Made by a program: the position numbers and the translations under genes
In this document: positions 53,703 to 61,970 of the stretch, one piece after another
Layout: the number at the start of each line of letters is the position of its first letter
Position numbering within the stretch: position 1 is the first letter of the stretch
The notes under the pieces: generated by a model
The model's input: the letters and a program-made list of their open reading frames with translations, nothing else
Databases searched by the model: none
What the model was told of the DNA's origin: nothing
Source of the DNA: Rhizobium sp. BK376
Lineage (GTDB): Bacteria; Pseudomonadota; Alphaproteobacteria; Rhizobiales; Rhizobiaceae
Length of the DNA stretch: 64,000 bases
Direction: 5' to 3'
Assembly (NCBI RefSeq): GCF_004341625.1
Contig: NZ_SLZG01000014.1
Location: forward strand, 1 to 64,000

Positions 53703-53715
53703 GAACCGTTGGTTC
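53703..53715. repeat. Small palindrome upstream of the tautomerase
   Basis: GAACC-GTT-GGTTC is a perfect 5-bp inverted repeat with a 3-base spacer, about 95 bases upstream of the tautomerase ATG in a 227-base gap. It could be an operator. Nothing else was seen in the gap. Confidence 0.3.
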
Positions 53716-53836
53716 TCAAATCCGGGATAGTTCGATCACCGGCCCGCAGTTCATCCGCATCGCGTCACCCGGCAGAACATACCCAGGTTCGGGGAATTCC
53801 GGTGGACCGAGGACTTGGCAAAGCGCAAGCTTGGCT

Positions 53837-54907
53837 TTACGCCAGAGCTCGCCCCGTTTCGGGATCGAAGAGATGCGCCACATCCTCGTCGAATGACAGG
53901 ATCAAGGGGGTGCCTTCCCTCACGCCCGTTCGTGGCGGCAGGCTGGCCATGATCCGCTGCGTGCCGACAAGCGCGGTAACGACCAATTCGGGACCGGTCA
54001 GCTCCGCCACATCAGCGCGTGCCTCAAGCGACAGTCCTTCACCGCCAAGCCGCATCGTCTCCGGGCGGACACCGAGGATGAGCTTCCGTCCATCCGTGGC
54101 AAGATCGCGGAAGCGGGCCGGCATCGGCAGGCTGGCCGAAGAACCCACAATCTGCAACCGACCATGCCCAACCGTCACCTCAAGCATGTTCATCGGCGGA
54201 GCGCCAACAAAGCCTGCCACGTAGAGAGTTGCCGGCCTGTTGTAGATTTCCTCCGGCGTGCCGAGCTGCTCGATACGCCCGTCGCGCATGACGGCGATGC
54301 GGGTTGCGAGCGTCATTGCCTCGATCTGGTCGTGGGTCACGTAGACCACTGTCGTCTTCAGCATCTGATGCAGGCGCTTGAGCTCCGTGCGGGTCTCCAT
54401 CCTGAGCTTGGCGTCGAGGTTCGACAATGGCTCGTCGAACAGGAAGACCTCCGGTTTGCGCACCAGTGCCCGACCAATCGCGACACGCTGGCGCTGACCG
54501 CCAGAAAGTTGGCTCGGCTTGCGGTCGAGCAGATTTTCGATCTGCAGCAGGGCCGCGACCTCGCGCACGGCCTTGTCCCGCACGTCCTTTTGCACGCCGC
54601 GCATCTCGAGGCCGAAGCCGATGTTGCGGTGGACGGTGAGGTTCGGATAAAGCGCGTAGGACTGGAACACCATCGCGATGTCGCGATCCTTCGGGTGTAC
54701 GCCGAGCACAGACTTGCCGCCGATCATGATATCACCGGCAGTAGCCTCTGCAAGGCCGGCAATGATGTTCAGCAGCGTGGACTTGCCGCAGCCGGACGAG
54801 CCGAGAAGCACGAGAAATTCGCCACTCTCCAGTGAGATGTCGATACCTTTGAGGGTCTCGACGTCCCCATAGGTCTTGCGGATATCGCGGATTTCCAGTG
54901 CACTCAT
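53837..54907 (-). CDS. Sugar ABC transporter ATPase (MalK/UgpC-type)
   Basis: A protein of 356 residues with intact Walker A (GSSGCGKST), Q-loop (MVFQSYALYPNLTV), signature (LSGGQRQR), Walker B (VFLFDEPLSNLD) and switch His (YVTHDQIEA), followed by the TOBE/OB regulatory domain typical of CUT1 sugar importers. It is the last gene of the six-gene minus-strand operon; its ATG overlaps the kinase stop as ATGA. It should energise the permease pair at 56862-58591. Confidence 0.92.
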   Translation of the reverse strand: MSALEIRDIRKTYGDVETLKGIDISLESGEFLVLLGSSGCGKSTLLNIIAGLAEATAGDIMIGGKSVLGVHPKDRDIAMVFQSYALYPNLTVHRNIGFGLEMRGVQKDVRDKAVREVAALLQIENLLDRKPSQLSGGQRQRVAIGRALVRKPEVFLFDEPLSNLDAKLRMETRTELKRLHQMLKTTVVYVTHDQIEAMTLATRIAVMRDGRIEQLGTPEEIYNRPATLYVAGFVGAPPMNMLEVTVGHGRLQIVGSSASLPMPARFRDLATDGRKLILGVRPETMRLGGEGLSLEARADVAELTGPELVVTALVGTQRIMASLPPRTGVREGTPLILSFDEDVAHLFDPETGRALA

Positions 54908-55839
54908 CGCACGGCCTCTCCATTTTTCAGTGACAATGGGCCGCCATAGTTGCGTGGCAGGGTGGAGATTGCCTGCGAGGCAATGCGCGTGCCGGCTTCC
55001 AGGCAGAGAGACAGCGGTTCACCGGCCGCAAGTGCCGCGAGGAACCCGGCATTGAAAACATCGCCGGCCCCGATGGTGTCGACCACCGTTACCTTCGGTG
55101 CCGCAACCGACACCAATGTGCCATCGGCATCGATGCCGATCGCACCATCCGGGCCGCGTTTGACGACGACGATTGCGCCTTCAGGCATTTGTCGTTTCAG
55201 CGCGCGCGCGGCATCGACCGAGTCGCTGAGGCCTGTCAGCGTCGTCGACTCCACCTCGTTCATGATCGAGCAACTGCTGCGCGCGAGCCAGCCGCGCGTC
55301 GCCTGCTTGTTGGCTTCCGTCCAGCCGTCGAGCGGCCAGCCGGTATCGAGCGCGACGGCGATGTCGTGGCTGTCGGCCCAATCGAAGAACGCGGAATAGT
55401 CGGCTGTGAAATCGTCAGTCAGAAAGCAGCCGCAAAGTAGCGCATAGCCTCCCGCAAGGCGCTTGCCATCGAGAACGGTAAGGACGTCAGTGAGTGAAAG
55501 ACGTGGGAGGTGGCCGCGGGTGGTGAAGAAGGTGCGTTCGCCGTCCGGATGCGTGATGCCGACGGAAAGCGTCGTCCCCTCGGGGCGTTCCGGCCATGTC
55601 TCGGCATGCGTGCCGAAGGACTGACGCAGCCAGCGGCCGAATTCGTCGGAACCGACATTGGCCGCAATCTGGAAATCCACGCCCAGCGCTTGCCAGGCGA
55701 GCGCGCTATTGCCCGCGGCCCCTCCGACTCGGAGTTCGTCATGGTCGACGATGATCTCGGTGCCGGCCTTCGGCCACGGCTCTGCCGGTCCTAAGATGAG
55801 ATCGACATTGACGTTGCCGATGACTGCAAGCGGGCGCAT
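54904..55839 (-). CDS. PfkB-family carbohydrate kinase (FrlD-like candidate)
   Basis: A protein of 311 residues of the ribokinase family. The N-terminal IGNVNVDLI and GGAAGNSALA motifs bind the sugar, and DTIGAGDVFNAGF near residue 250 carries the catalytic Asp and anion hole. It starts directly after the SIS gene stop and overlaps the ATPase start. In the frl-type fructosamine pathway a PfkB kinase phosphorylates the imported sugar amine at C6 before the SIS deglycase acts; the gene set here matches that scheme, but other sugars are possible. Confidence 0.87.
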   Translation of the reverse strand: MRPLAVIGNVNVDLILGPAEPWPKAGTEIIVDHDELRVGGAAGNSALAWQALGVDFQIAANVGSDEFGRWLRQSFGTHAETWPERPEGTTLSVGITHPDGERTFFTTRGHLPRLSLTDVLTVLDGKRLAGGYALLCGCFLTDDFTADYSAFFDWADSHDIAVALDTGWPLDGWTEANKQATRGWLARSSCSIMNEVESTTLTGLSDSVDAARALKRQMPEGAIVVVKRGPDGAIGIDADGTLVSVAAPKVTVVDTIGAGDVFNAGFLAALAAGEPLSLCLEAGTRIASQAISTLPRNYGGPLSLKNGEAVR

Positions 55840-56865
55840 TCACTCGCTCCGGGTGATCTTGGTGGAACGCACTGGCGTCCCCGCATTCTCGACGCGCTGG
55901 TCGGCAAACGCGATCATGAAGCGCTGTGCGACCGGCAGCATGGCGAAGATCGCCGCCATTCCCGTTGCGGGCTTGAAGCGGATGGTCATCGTTCCCGCAG
56001 CCGGCTCCTCGCCGGAGGAATCGAAGACGACGACGGGTGCGCCAGCTTCGACGACCGAGACCGCCATGGCGGTTACCAGGCTTGCCGTGTGATCCTTGCC
56101 TCTGAAGAGGACGACGCCGATCTCGGGACCAAGCATTTCCATCGGCCCATGGCGCAACTGCCCGCCTTCGAGCGAGAAGCAGGGGCGGCGGGACAGTTCG
56201 GTAAGACCGAGCGCCAGGGCTTCCGCGACACCCTGCAGACGACGGCCCGAGGTGACGACGGTTGCGACATTGGCAAAGGCTGCGAGCGCGCCATCGATAT
56301 CTGAGGTCTCCGGCACATTGAGAGCGGCGAGTGCTGCTGCCGGATCCTCGCCGAGTTCGGCAAGGACGGCGAGATGCAGCGCAAAGGACACGGTGAGGCT
56401 TCGGGTCGCGGCAAAGGCGAGCTCCGTACCACCGGCACCGACCAGTGACGGGGCAGCCTTGGCCAGCGAGGAGCCCCCTTCAAGCGTCAGGCCGAACGTA
56501 TCCTTTGTGCCGCCGCCAATCTCTGCGAACCATCTCAAGACTTCGGCACTTTCCCCGGACTGTGAGGTGACGAGGATCGTGCGCCCATCGAGCGACAGGG
56601 GTTGCCCGAGTTGCTCGGAAAGGGTGACGGCGATCGCTTCGACGCCGAGTGCGCGGTACAGGGGCTCGACGGCGCGACTGACCGCATGCGATCCACCCAT
56701 GCCAAGCAAGAGAAGACGGCCGGTTTTCTTCAGGGAAGCAGCAATGGTCTTGGCCATATCGCCAGCGCCCTCATAGGAGGCGATGGCATCAGCGTGCTGG
56801 CGCGCCATTTCACGGTCGATGGCAAGAAGCCCCGCCGGGCGGTTATTGTTCGAGCTCATGGTCAT
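55840..56865 (-). CDS. SIS-domain sugar isomerase/deglycase (GlmS- and FrlB-like)
   Basis: A protein of 341 residues with two SIS domains and no glutaminase domain. The phosphosugar loop SQSGESAEVLRW and the C-terminal ExGQLRHGPMEML match the isomerase half of GlmS and the fructosamine-6-phosphate deglycase FrlB. It should act on a phosphorylated ketose amine or amino sugar. The ATG at 56865 overlaps the permease stop as ATGA; a second ATG two codons later is possible. It lies between the transporter and kinase genes, as expected for one catabolic pathway. Confidence 0.85.
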   Translation of the reverse strand: MTMSSNNNRPAGLLAIDREMARQHADAIASYEGAGDMAKTIAASLKKTGRLLLLGMGGSHAVSRAVEPLYRALGVEAIAVTLSEQLGQPLSLDGRTILVTSQSGESAEVLRWFAEIGGGTKDTFGLTLEGGSSLAKAAPSLVGAGGTELAFAATRSLTVSFALHLAVLAELGEDPAAALAALNVPETSDIDGALAAFANVATVVTSGRRLQGVAEALALGLTELSRRPCFSLEGGQLRHGPMEMLGPEIGVVLFRGKDHTASLVTAMAVSVVEAGAPVVVFDSSGEEPAAGTMTIRFKPATGMAAIFAMLPVAQRFMIAFADQRVENAGTPVRSTKITRSE

Positions 56866-57707
56866 CCCTTGACGCCGCCGCTGGTCAGCCCCGAGATCAG
56901 GGCCTGTTGCATGACGAGACCGATCACCACGGGCGGCAGGGCGGCAAGCACGCCCGCGGTCGCTATCAGTCCGTAATCGGAAACACGGCCGCCGGCGAGA
57001 TCCGCAATGGCGACGGTGAGGGTCTTCGCGCGCTGATCCGAGGTAAAGAGCAGCGCGTAGAAGAATTCATCCCAGGCAAGCAGGAAGGCGAAGAGCGCCG
57101 ACGTCGCCATGACGGGCGCTGCCAGGGGCAGGGTGATGATCCGCAGCGTGGCAAACAGGCTGGCGCCGTCGATCATTGCAGCGGATTCGATCTCGCGCGG
57201 AATGGAATCAAAACCTGATTTCATCAGCCAGGTCGTGAAGGGGGCAAGGATCGTCAGGTAAACCAGCGCCAGCCCGAAGACGTTATTGAGCATGCCGAAA
57301 TAGGCAAGCGTCATATAGAGCGGCACGGCCAGCGCCACCGGCGGCAGCATGTAGGTCGCGATCACCATATAGAGCGACCAGCCGACGGAGGGCGTGCGGG
57401 ATACCGCCCAGGCGGAAGGAATGGCAAGCGCGATTGCCGCGATCGTTGCCATGCCTGATACCTCGATGCTGTTGACCAGCGACGAGGTGAATGCTGCGCC
57501 GGCACTGTTTTCGGCTCTGGAGAGCAACACACCATAGCGAGAGAAATCGACGGCCTGCGGCCACCAGCGCAACGGCTTGGCGGCAAGATCCGCGGCGGGC
57601 GAAATGCTCATGACAAAGAGCCAGACAAGCGGCGCCAGGATGACTGCGGCCAGCAACAGGGCACAGACATAAACGAAGGCGGTGAAGATCGGGTTCTTGC
57701 GTTCCAT
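56862..57707 (-). CDS. Sugar ABC transporter permease (MalG-type)
   Basis: A protein of 281 residues with six membrane helices. The EAA loop reads EIESAAMIDGASLFATLRIITLP, typical of CUT1 permeases, and the N-terminal helix is FTAFVYVCALLLAAVILAPLVWL. It overlaps the MalF-type gene by one base and the SIS gene by four. It forms the inner-membrane channel with its partner. Confidence 0.92.
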   Translation of the reverse strand: MERKNPIFTAFVYVCALLLAAVILAPLVWLFVMSISPAADLAAKPLRWWPQAVDFSRYGVLLSRAENSAGAAFTSSLVNSIEVSGMATIAAIALAIPSAWAVSRTPSVGWSLYMVIATYMLPPVALAVPLYMTLAYFGMLNNVFGLALVYLTILAPFTTWLMKSGFDSIPREIESAAMIDGASLFATLRIITLPLAAPVMATSALFAFLLAWDEFFYALLFTSDQRAKTLTVAIADLAGGRVSDYGLIATAGVLAALPPVVIGLVMQQALISGLTSGGVKG

Positions 57708-58591
57708 CAGGCGGCACTCCCTGCAGTCTTGCGCACCAATGCGGCATAGGCTGCCGCGAGCACGGTGACGAGCAGCGTGACAATCAGCGCCAGCGAGGCA
57801 CCGGATCCCGCGCGTTGGAAGGAAAACGCCTCCTGGTAGACCAGGATGGAAAGCGACCGGGTGCTGTTGGCAGGGCCGCCACGGGTCATGACCCAGATGA
57901 TGTCGAAGACCTTGAAGGCTTCGATCGTGCGCAGCACCAGCGCCACCATCAGCGGTCCGGCCAGATAAGGCAGGATCACGAAGCGGAAGCGGTTAAACGG
58001 TCCGGCGCCGTCGACCAGCGACGCGGCCGTTATATCGCGCGGAACGGCCTGCAGGGCCGCGAGAGCGATCAGCGCCACCAGCGGGAAATTCTTCCAGCAA
58101 TCGGCAACGATCAGCGAGACGAGGGCAGTGCCCGGTTCTCCGAGCCAGGACCGATATTCGCCGATAAGACCAAGCTGGGTCAGCGCGGCGTTCAATGCGC
58201 CATATTCAGGATTATAGATCAGGCGCCAGAGGGTGGCGTTGACCACTGTTGGCAGCGCCCAGGGCAGGATCATCAGGCCGCGCAGGATGGTGCGCCCCTT
58301 GAATTCCTGATTGAGCAGCAGGGCGGCAAGGACACCAAGCACCATTTCGGCAAAGACCGAGGCGATGGCGAATTCGGCCGTGGTGATGAGGGTTCGCTGG
58401 AAATTCGAACCGGAGATCATCTTCACGTAGTTGTCGACGCCGACGAAACTGCCCGCGGTCCCGACCAGCTTGGCATCGGTGAAGGAGAGGCCGACCGTGT
58501 CGACGAGCGGCCAACCGATGACGGCGATCATGACCACCAGGAGCGGCAGCATCAGGAGCCAGGCGCGGGTCGTCATCCAGGTGCCGGACAT
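57707..58591 (-). CDS. Sugar ABC transporter permease (MalF-type)
   Basis: A protein of 294 residues with six membrane helices. The CUT1 EAA loop is DITAASLVDGAGPFNRFRFVILP, and MTRGGPANSTRSL near the C-terminus is conserved in MalF/UgpA proteins. It follows the binding-protein gene after 76 bases that include a GC-rich hairpin, and shares one base with the next permease. Confidence 0.92.
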   Translation of the reverse strand: MSGTWMTTRAWLLMLPLLVVMIAVIGWPLVDTVGLSFTDAKLVGTAGSFVGVDNYVKMISGSNFQRTLITTAEFAIASVFAEMVLGVLAALLLNQEFKGRTILRGLMILPWALPTVVNATLWRLIYNPEYGALNAALTQLGLIGEYRSWLGEPGTALVSLIVADCWKNFPLVALIALAALQAVPRDITAASLVDGAGPFNRFRFVILPYLAGPLMVALVLRTIEAFKVFDIIWVMTRGGPANSTRSLSILVYQEAFSFQRAGSGASLALIVTLLVTVLAAAYAALVRKTAGSAA

Positions 58592-58630
58592 CAGCGTCTC
58601 TTCTTGTTCTTGGAATAGCCGGAGAAAAGT

Positions 58631-58657
58631 CCGGGCGACGGGAAGGCCGCCGCCCGG
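58631..58657 (-). terminator. Attenuator-like hairpin between binding protein and permease genes
   Basis: CCGGGCG (58631-58637) and CGCCCGG (58651-58657) form a 7-bp stem. Read on the minus strand the hairpin is followed by ACTTTTCTCC, a short T-rich tract. Such partial terminators after a binding-protein gene commonly lower expression of the permease genes downstream. Confidence 0.5.
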
Positions 58658-58667
58658 CTTGTCGAGA

Positions 58668-59906
58668 TCAGAGGCCGCTATTGTCAGCTGCGGTCTTCAG
58701 CGCGTCTTCAGGCTTTGACTGGCCGAGGAGCGATTCCTGGATCGCCTGCTGCAGGGCGGTCGAAAGTTCCTGATACTTCGGCGTCGTCGGGCGCGGGAAC
58801 ATTGCGGCGAGCGCATGCTTAGCGGCGCCGATCAGTTCTTCCTGACCCTTTGTCACGGCCGGATCGTCGTAGGAGGTCGCCCAGATCGGCAGGCTCAGCT
58901 TGGCATACTGGTTCTGCACCGGCTGCGAAGTCATGAAGGTAATGTACTTCCAGGCCTCGTCCTGATGCTTGCTGGTTGCCGTGATGCCGAGGCCCATGGA
59001 GCCGTTGACTGCGGAAACCTGGCTCTTGCCATCGACGCCGGGGGCAGGCACGACGCCGACCTTGCCGGCAACCTTGCTGTCCTTCGGGTCATTCGCCATG
59101 TTGTACATGTAGGTCCAGTTCAGCGCGAAGGCAGCTTCGCCGTTTTCGAAGACCTTGCGGACATCCTCTTCCAGAAATTCCTTGGAGTTCGGATTGGTCA
59201 GGCCCGACGTATAGCTGGAGACCATGTACTTCAAGGCGTCGAGACCGCCGCCGTTCTGGAAGTCCGGCTTGCCGTCCTTCAGGAAGTCGCCGCCGTAAGC
59301 GCTGACGAGCGTTGCATAATCGCAGATCGCGGCTTCCGCCTGCGACCAGCTCCAGGCGATCGGGGTGGCGAGCAGGCCCTTGTCCTTGATGATCTTGGCG
59401 TCTGCGCTCAGTTCGTCCCAGGTCTTCGGGGGCGCGGTGATGCCGGCTTTCTCAAGGATTTCCTTGTTGTAGAAGAGATACTTCGTGTCGAGGATCCACG
59501 GCATGCCGTAATATTTGCCGTCATACTGAACGGTTGTCCACGCGCCCGGCAACACACCCTTCTTCATCTCATCGGTAATCTTGTCGGAGACGTCGACCAG
59601 CACCTTGTTGGTCGCATACTCGGCCGGCCAGATGACGTCGAAGAGGGCAACGTCGTAACCGCCGCCGGAGCCCTGCGCCAGCACCGTCTTATCGTGCAGG
59701 CCTTCGTAAGGGACGAATTCGAGATTGACCTTGATATCGGGATTGGCCTTCATGAAGGCATCCGTCATGGCGCGAACATCGGCCTCGCTATAGGCCGCCT
59801 GGACCATGAAAAGCGCGTTGAGCGTTGTTTCCGCGTGGGCATGCGTGGCAAAGGACGCGCCGATGAGGGCAGCACCCAAAAGCGCGTTGCGTGTCGATTT
59901 CAACAT
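58668..59906 (-). CDS. Sugar ABC transporter substrate-binding protein
   Basis: A protein of 412 residues. The ATG at 59906 is chosen because GGAGGTAGGA lies directly before it; an ATG four codons upstream would overlap this ribosome binding site. A signal peptide ending in THAHA leads into a family 1 binding protein (TTLNALFMVQAAYSEADVRAMTDAF) with WAEAAICDYA- and NWTYMYN-type ligand-site aromatic residues. It is first in the minus-strand sugar operon and divergent from the ROK regulator gene. Amadori-type sugar amines are a candidate ligand from the gene set. Confidence 0.9.
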   Translation of the reverse strand: MLKSTRNALLGAALIGASFATHAHAETTLNALFMVQAAYSEADVRAMTDAFMKANPDIKVNLEFVPYEGLHDKTVLAQGSGGGYDVALFDVIWPAEYATNKVLVDVSDKITDEMKKGVLPGAWTTVQYDGKYYGMPWILDTKYLFYNKEILEKAGITAPPKTWDELSADAKIIKDKGLLATPIAWSWSQAEAAICDYATLVSAYGGDFLKDGKPDFQNGGGLDALKYMVSSYTSGLTNPNSKEFLEEDVRKVFENGEAAFALNWTYMYNMANDPKDSKVAGKVGVVPAPGVDGKSQVSAVNGSMGLGITATSKHQDEAWKYITFMTSQPVQNQYAKLSLPIWATSYDDPAVTKGQEELIGAAKHALAAMFPRPTTPKYQELSTALQQAIQESLLGQSKPEDALKTAADNSGL

Positions 59907-60088
59907 TCCTACCTCCATTGACTGTTTATTGTGATGTCGCCCGCTGCCAGCTCATCGCGGCATCGGGATCTCGGGTTGGCGTCGCGTCGAGACGCGGCAC
60001 CGCCATGCGTACTGGAGCGTTGAAACGACATCGGAAACCCTGGCCCTCGTCGTCTGCGTTCCCCGGAACTCTGAACGGTTCCTTATTA

Positions 60089-60105
60089 AGTCAATTGCAT
60101 TGACT
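60089..60105. promoter_or_regulatory. Perfect palindromic operator candidate for the ROK repressor
   Basis: AGTCAAT-TGC-ATTGACT is a perfect 7-bp inverted repeat with a 3-base spacer in the divergent gap. A lone half-site ATTGACT recurs at 59917-59923 beside the ribosome binding site of the binding-protein gene. The position between regulator and operon fits ROK autoregulation and operon repression. Confidence 0.6.
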
Positions 60106-60160
60106 AATTTCTTGTTCAATATTCTAATCAAGTCAAGAGGGATTTCAGCGGTCGACCGAG

Positions 60161-61387
60161 ATGAACGATATCCGCCCCATCCGGGCCAAGAGTGGTACCA
60201 ATCAGGAAGGCACCAGCGCCCATAATCGCCGGGTGATGATCGACGCTTTGCGACTGAACGGTTCCCTTTCCCGCGCCGATCTTTCCCGCGCAACCAAGCT
60301 TACAAAGCAGACGGTCTCCAACATCATCGAAGAACTCGAAGGTGATGGTCTGGTCGTTTCCCTGTCAGCGGTGCGCAAGGGCAGGGGGCAGCCTTCGACG
60401 CCCTATCGTCTGGTCCCTGAGGGTGCGTTTGCGATCGGCCTCCAGATCGATCGCTATGTGACGCGCGCGGCGGCCGTTAATTTGGTCGGCACGGTATTGG
60501 TCCGCGCCGAAGCAAACCTGCCGCTTGACGGGCCGGCAAGAGGTGTCAAAGTCATCCTCGACCTAATCGAGGGGGTGCGCAAGGAACTTGCTGTCCTCAG
60601 CGCGCAATCGGAGAAGCGTCTGGTCGGCCTCGGCGTCGCCATGCCTGGTCCATTCGGTCTCGAAGCCCCTGAGGACGATCCGTGGATGATGGCCGCCTGG
60701 CAGAATTTTCCGCTACTGGAAACGCTGGCAGCCGGCACGGGGCTCGATGTCGGGCTGCAGAACGACGCCGCCGCATCTGCGACCGCCGAACGAATGGTCG
60801 GCGCCGCCCATGGGCTTGATAATGCCGTCTGTCTTTATCTCGGTTACGGTATAGGCGCGGGCCTTATTCTCAATGGCGAGCTCTACGCCGGAGCAAATGG
60901 AAACGCCGGCGAGATCGGCATGGTACTCTCGCCGCCGGGAAGCAAGGGTAAAGAGCGACAGACGCTGGAGCATCGGGCGTCGTTCGCCTCGCTTTACCAA
61001 CATATGGGTTTCGATCCGGCAGACCCGATGTTGCGTCAAAAACTGACGGTCGCAGTCGAAACTGCCGATCCGTTGCTAAGGGACTGGATTGAGGCTGCAG
61101 GCGTGGATTTGCGCTGGAGCGTGCAGATCATCGAGACGATCTTCGATCCGGAGACGGTCATTCTGTGCGGAAGCGCTCCCGAGCCGCTGGCGCGCCGGCT
61201 GATCGAAGCAATGCATCCACTGCTGCCGTCAATTGCCGAACGACGGACAAGGAGGCTGCCGCGACTTCAACTTGGCATGACGGACCCTTGGGCGGTGGCA
61301 CTTGGCGCCGCCGCCGAACCCATCAGCCGCGCCTTCGACCCTCGCTTTTCGGCAATCCTTAAAACCCGGACGAACAGCCTGGCCTAA
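60161..61387 (+). CDS. ROK-family transcriptional repressor of the sugar operon
   Basis: A protein of 408 residues with an N-terminal winged HTH (LSRADLSRATKLTKQTVSNI) and a C-terminal ROK sugar-binding domain: LGVAMPGPFG, YLGYGIGAGLILNGEL and GNAGEIGM are visible. The cysteine cluster that binds zinc in glucokinase-type ROK proteins is not seen after GEIG. It is divergent from the six-gene sugar operon and should release the operator when the sugar or its phosphate binds. Confidence 0.9.
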   Translation: MNDIRPIRAKSGTNQEGTSAHNRRVMIDALRLNGSLSRADLSRATKLTKQTVSNIIEELEGDGLVVSLSAVRKGRGQPSTPYRLVPEGAFAIGLQIDRYVTRAAAVNLVGTVLVRAEANLPLDGPARGVKVILDLIEGVRKELAVLSAQSEKRLVGLGVAMPGPFGLEAPEDDPWMMAAWQNFPLLETLAAGTGLDVGLQNDAAASATAERMVGAAHGLDNAVCLYLGYGIGAGLILNGELYAGANGNAGEIGMVLSPPGSKGKERQTLEHRASFASLYQHMGFDPADPMLRQKLTVAVETADPLLRDWIEAAGVDLRWSVQIIETIFDPETVILCGSAPEPLARRLIEAMHPLLPSIAERRTRRLPRLQLGMTDPWAVALGAAAEPISRAFDPRFSAILKTRTNSLA

Positions 61388-61407
61388 CGCCTTTGCCGCT
61401 CACCCAA

Positions 61408-61731
61408 TTACGGGCAAGGCATGGACATATCGAAGGTGCTTGTTCGCATCCCGACTGTGTTGGGACCGGAGTCGCACAGCATCCGAGGCTGACTGGAACT
61501 GGTCGTGCCATCATTGCTGTTTGTCAGGCTGCCCGTCACCATTGGGTCCAAATTGATTGTGCCGTCAGGGAGAATGGCATCCTTCGAATGATCGGTGCCG
61601 CTGCCAATCACCGATTGCACACGAGAGCCCTTGAACATTTCCGTCGTATGCGTCTTGTGAGTGTTCTGCGCCACGACCGTCGTCGCAACGCCCATTATCA
61701 AGGCGGATACCGCGAGGGTTCTAAGAAACAT
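61408..61731 (-). CDS. Small secreted protein, stress-type promoter
   Basis: A protein of 107 residues starting at ATG 61731 (MFLRTLAVSALIMGVATTVVAQ), with a clear signal peptide. The mature part is Thr/Ser/Gly-rich (about 85 residues) with two cysteines near the end (MLCDSGP and a terminal CP), which could form a disulfide. I do not recognise the family; similar small periplasmic proteins occur in rhizobia. A perfect EcfG-type promoter lies upstream, so it is probably induced by stress. Confidence 0.7.
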   Translation of the reverse strand: MFLRTLAVSALIMGVATTVVAQNTHKTHTTEMFKGSRVQSVIGSGTDHSKDAILPDGTINLDPMVTGSLTNSNDGTTSSSQPRMLCDSGPNTVGMRTSTFDMSMPCP

Positions 61732-61751
61732 GATCATTGCTCCTACCACCT

Positions 61752-61778
61752 GGGATTAATCCCCAACCGGGATTAATC
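61752..61778. repeat. Direct repeat of GGGATTAATC in the leader of the small secreted protein
   Basis: GGGATTAATC occurs at 61752-61761 and again at 61769-61778, 17 bases apart; each contains the palindrome GATTAATC. They lie between the EcfG-type -10 and the start codon of the minus-strand gene, so they may be a double operator or part of the leader RNA. Confidence 0.5.
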
Positions 61779-61784
61779 GGCGTA

Positions 61785-61809
61785 AACGCTGGATCGCGCT
61801 TTATGTTCC
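61785..61809 (-). promoter_or_regulatory. EcfG-type general stress promoter for the small secreted protein
   Basis: Read on the minus strand: GGAAC (61809-61805), exactly 16 bases, then CGTT (61788-61785). This is a perfect match to the EcfG consensus and lies about 55 bases before the ATG at 61731. Confidence 0.75.
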
Positions 61810-61970
61810 GCGGCAATTCGCAATAATATGCTTTTGAACACTCTCCGGAAATTTGATCTATGACGGACGGCATTTCTGTATCGAATCAGGTCAAAAATTG
61901 CGGACTTTCCATAGGCAGTTCATATGATGGTATTGCTGTCACAACATCAGCCACATTTGTCGAGAACACC

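Noticed and set aside
58815..59921. 368-codon open frame on the plus strand
   Set aside because: It is antisense to the sugar-binding protein gene, which has a signal peptide and ribosome binding site.
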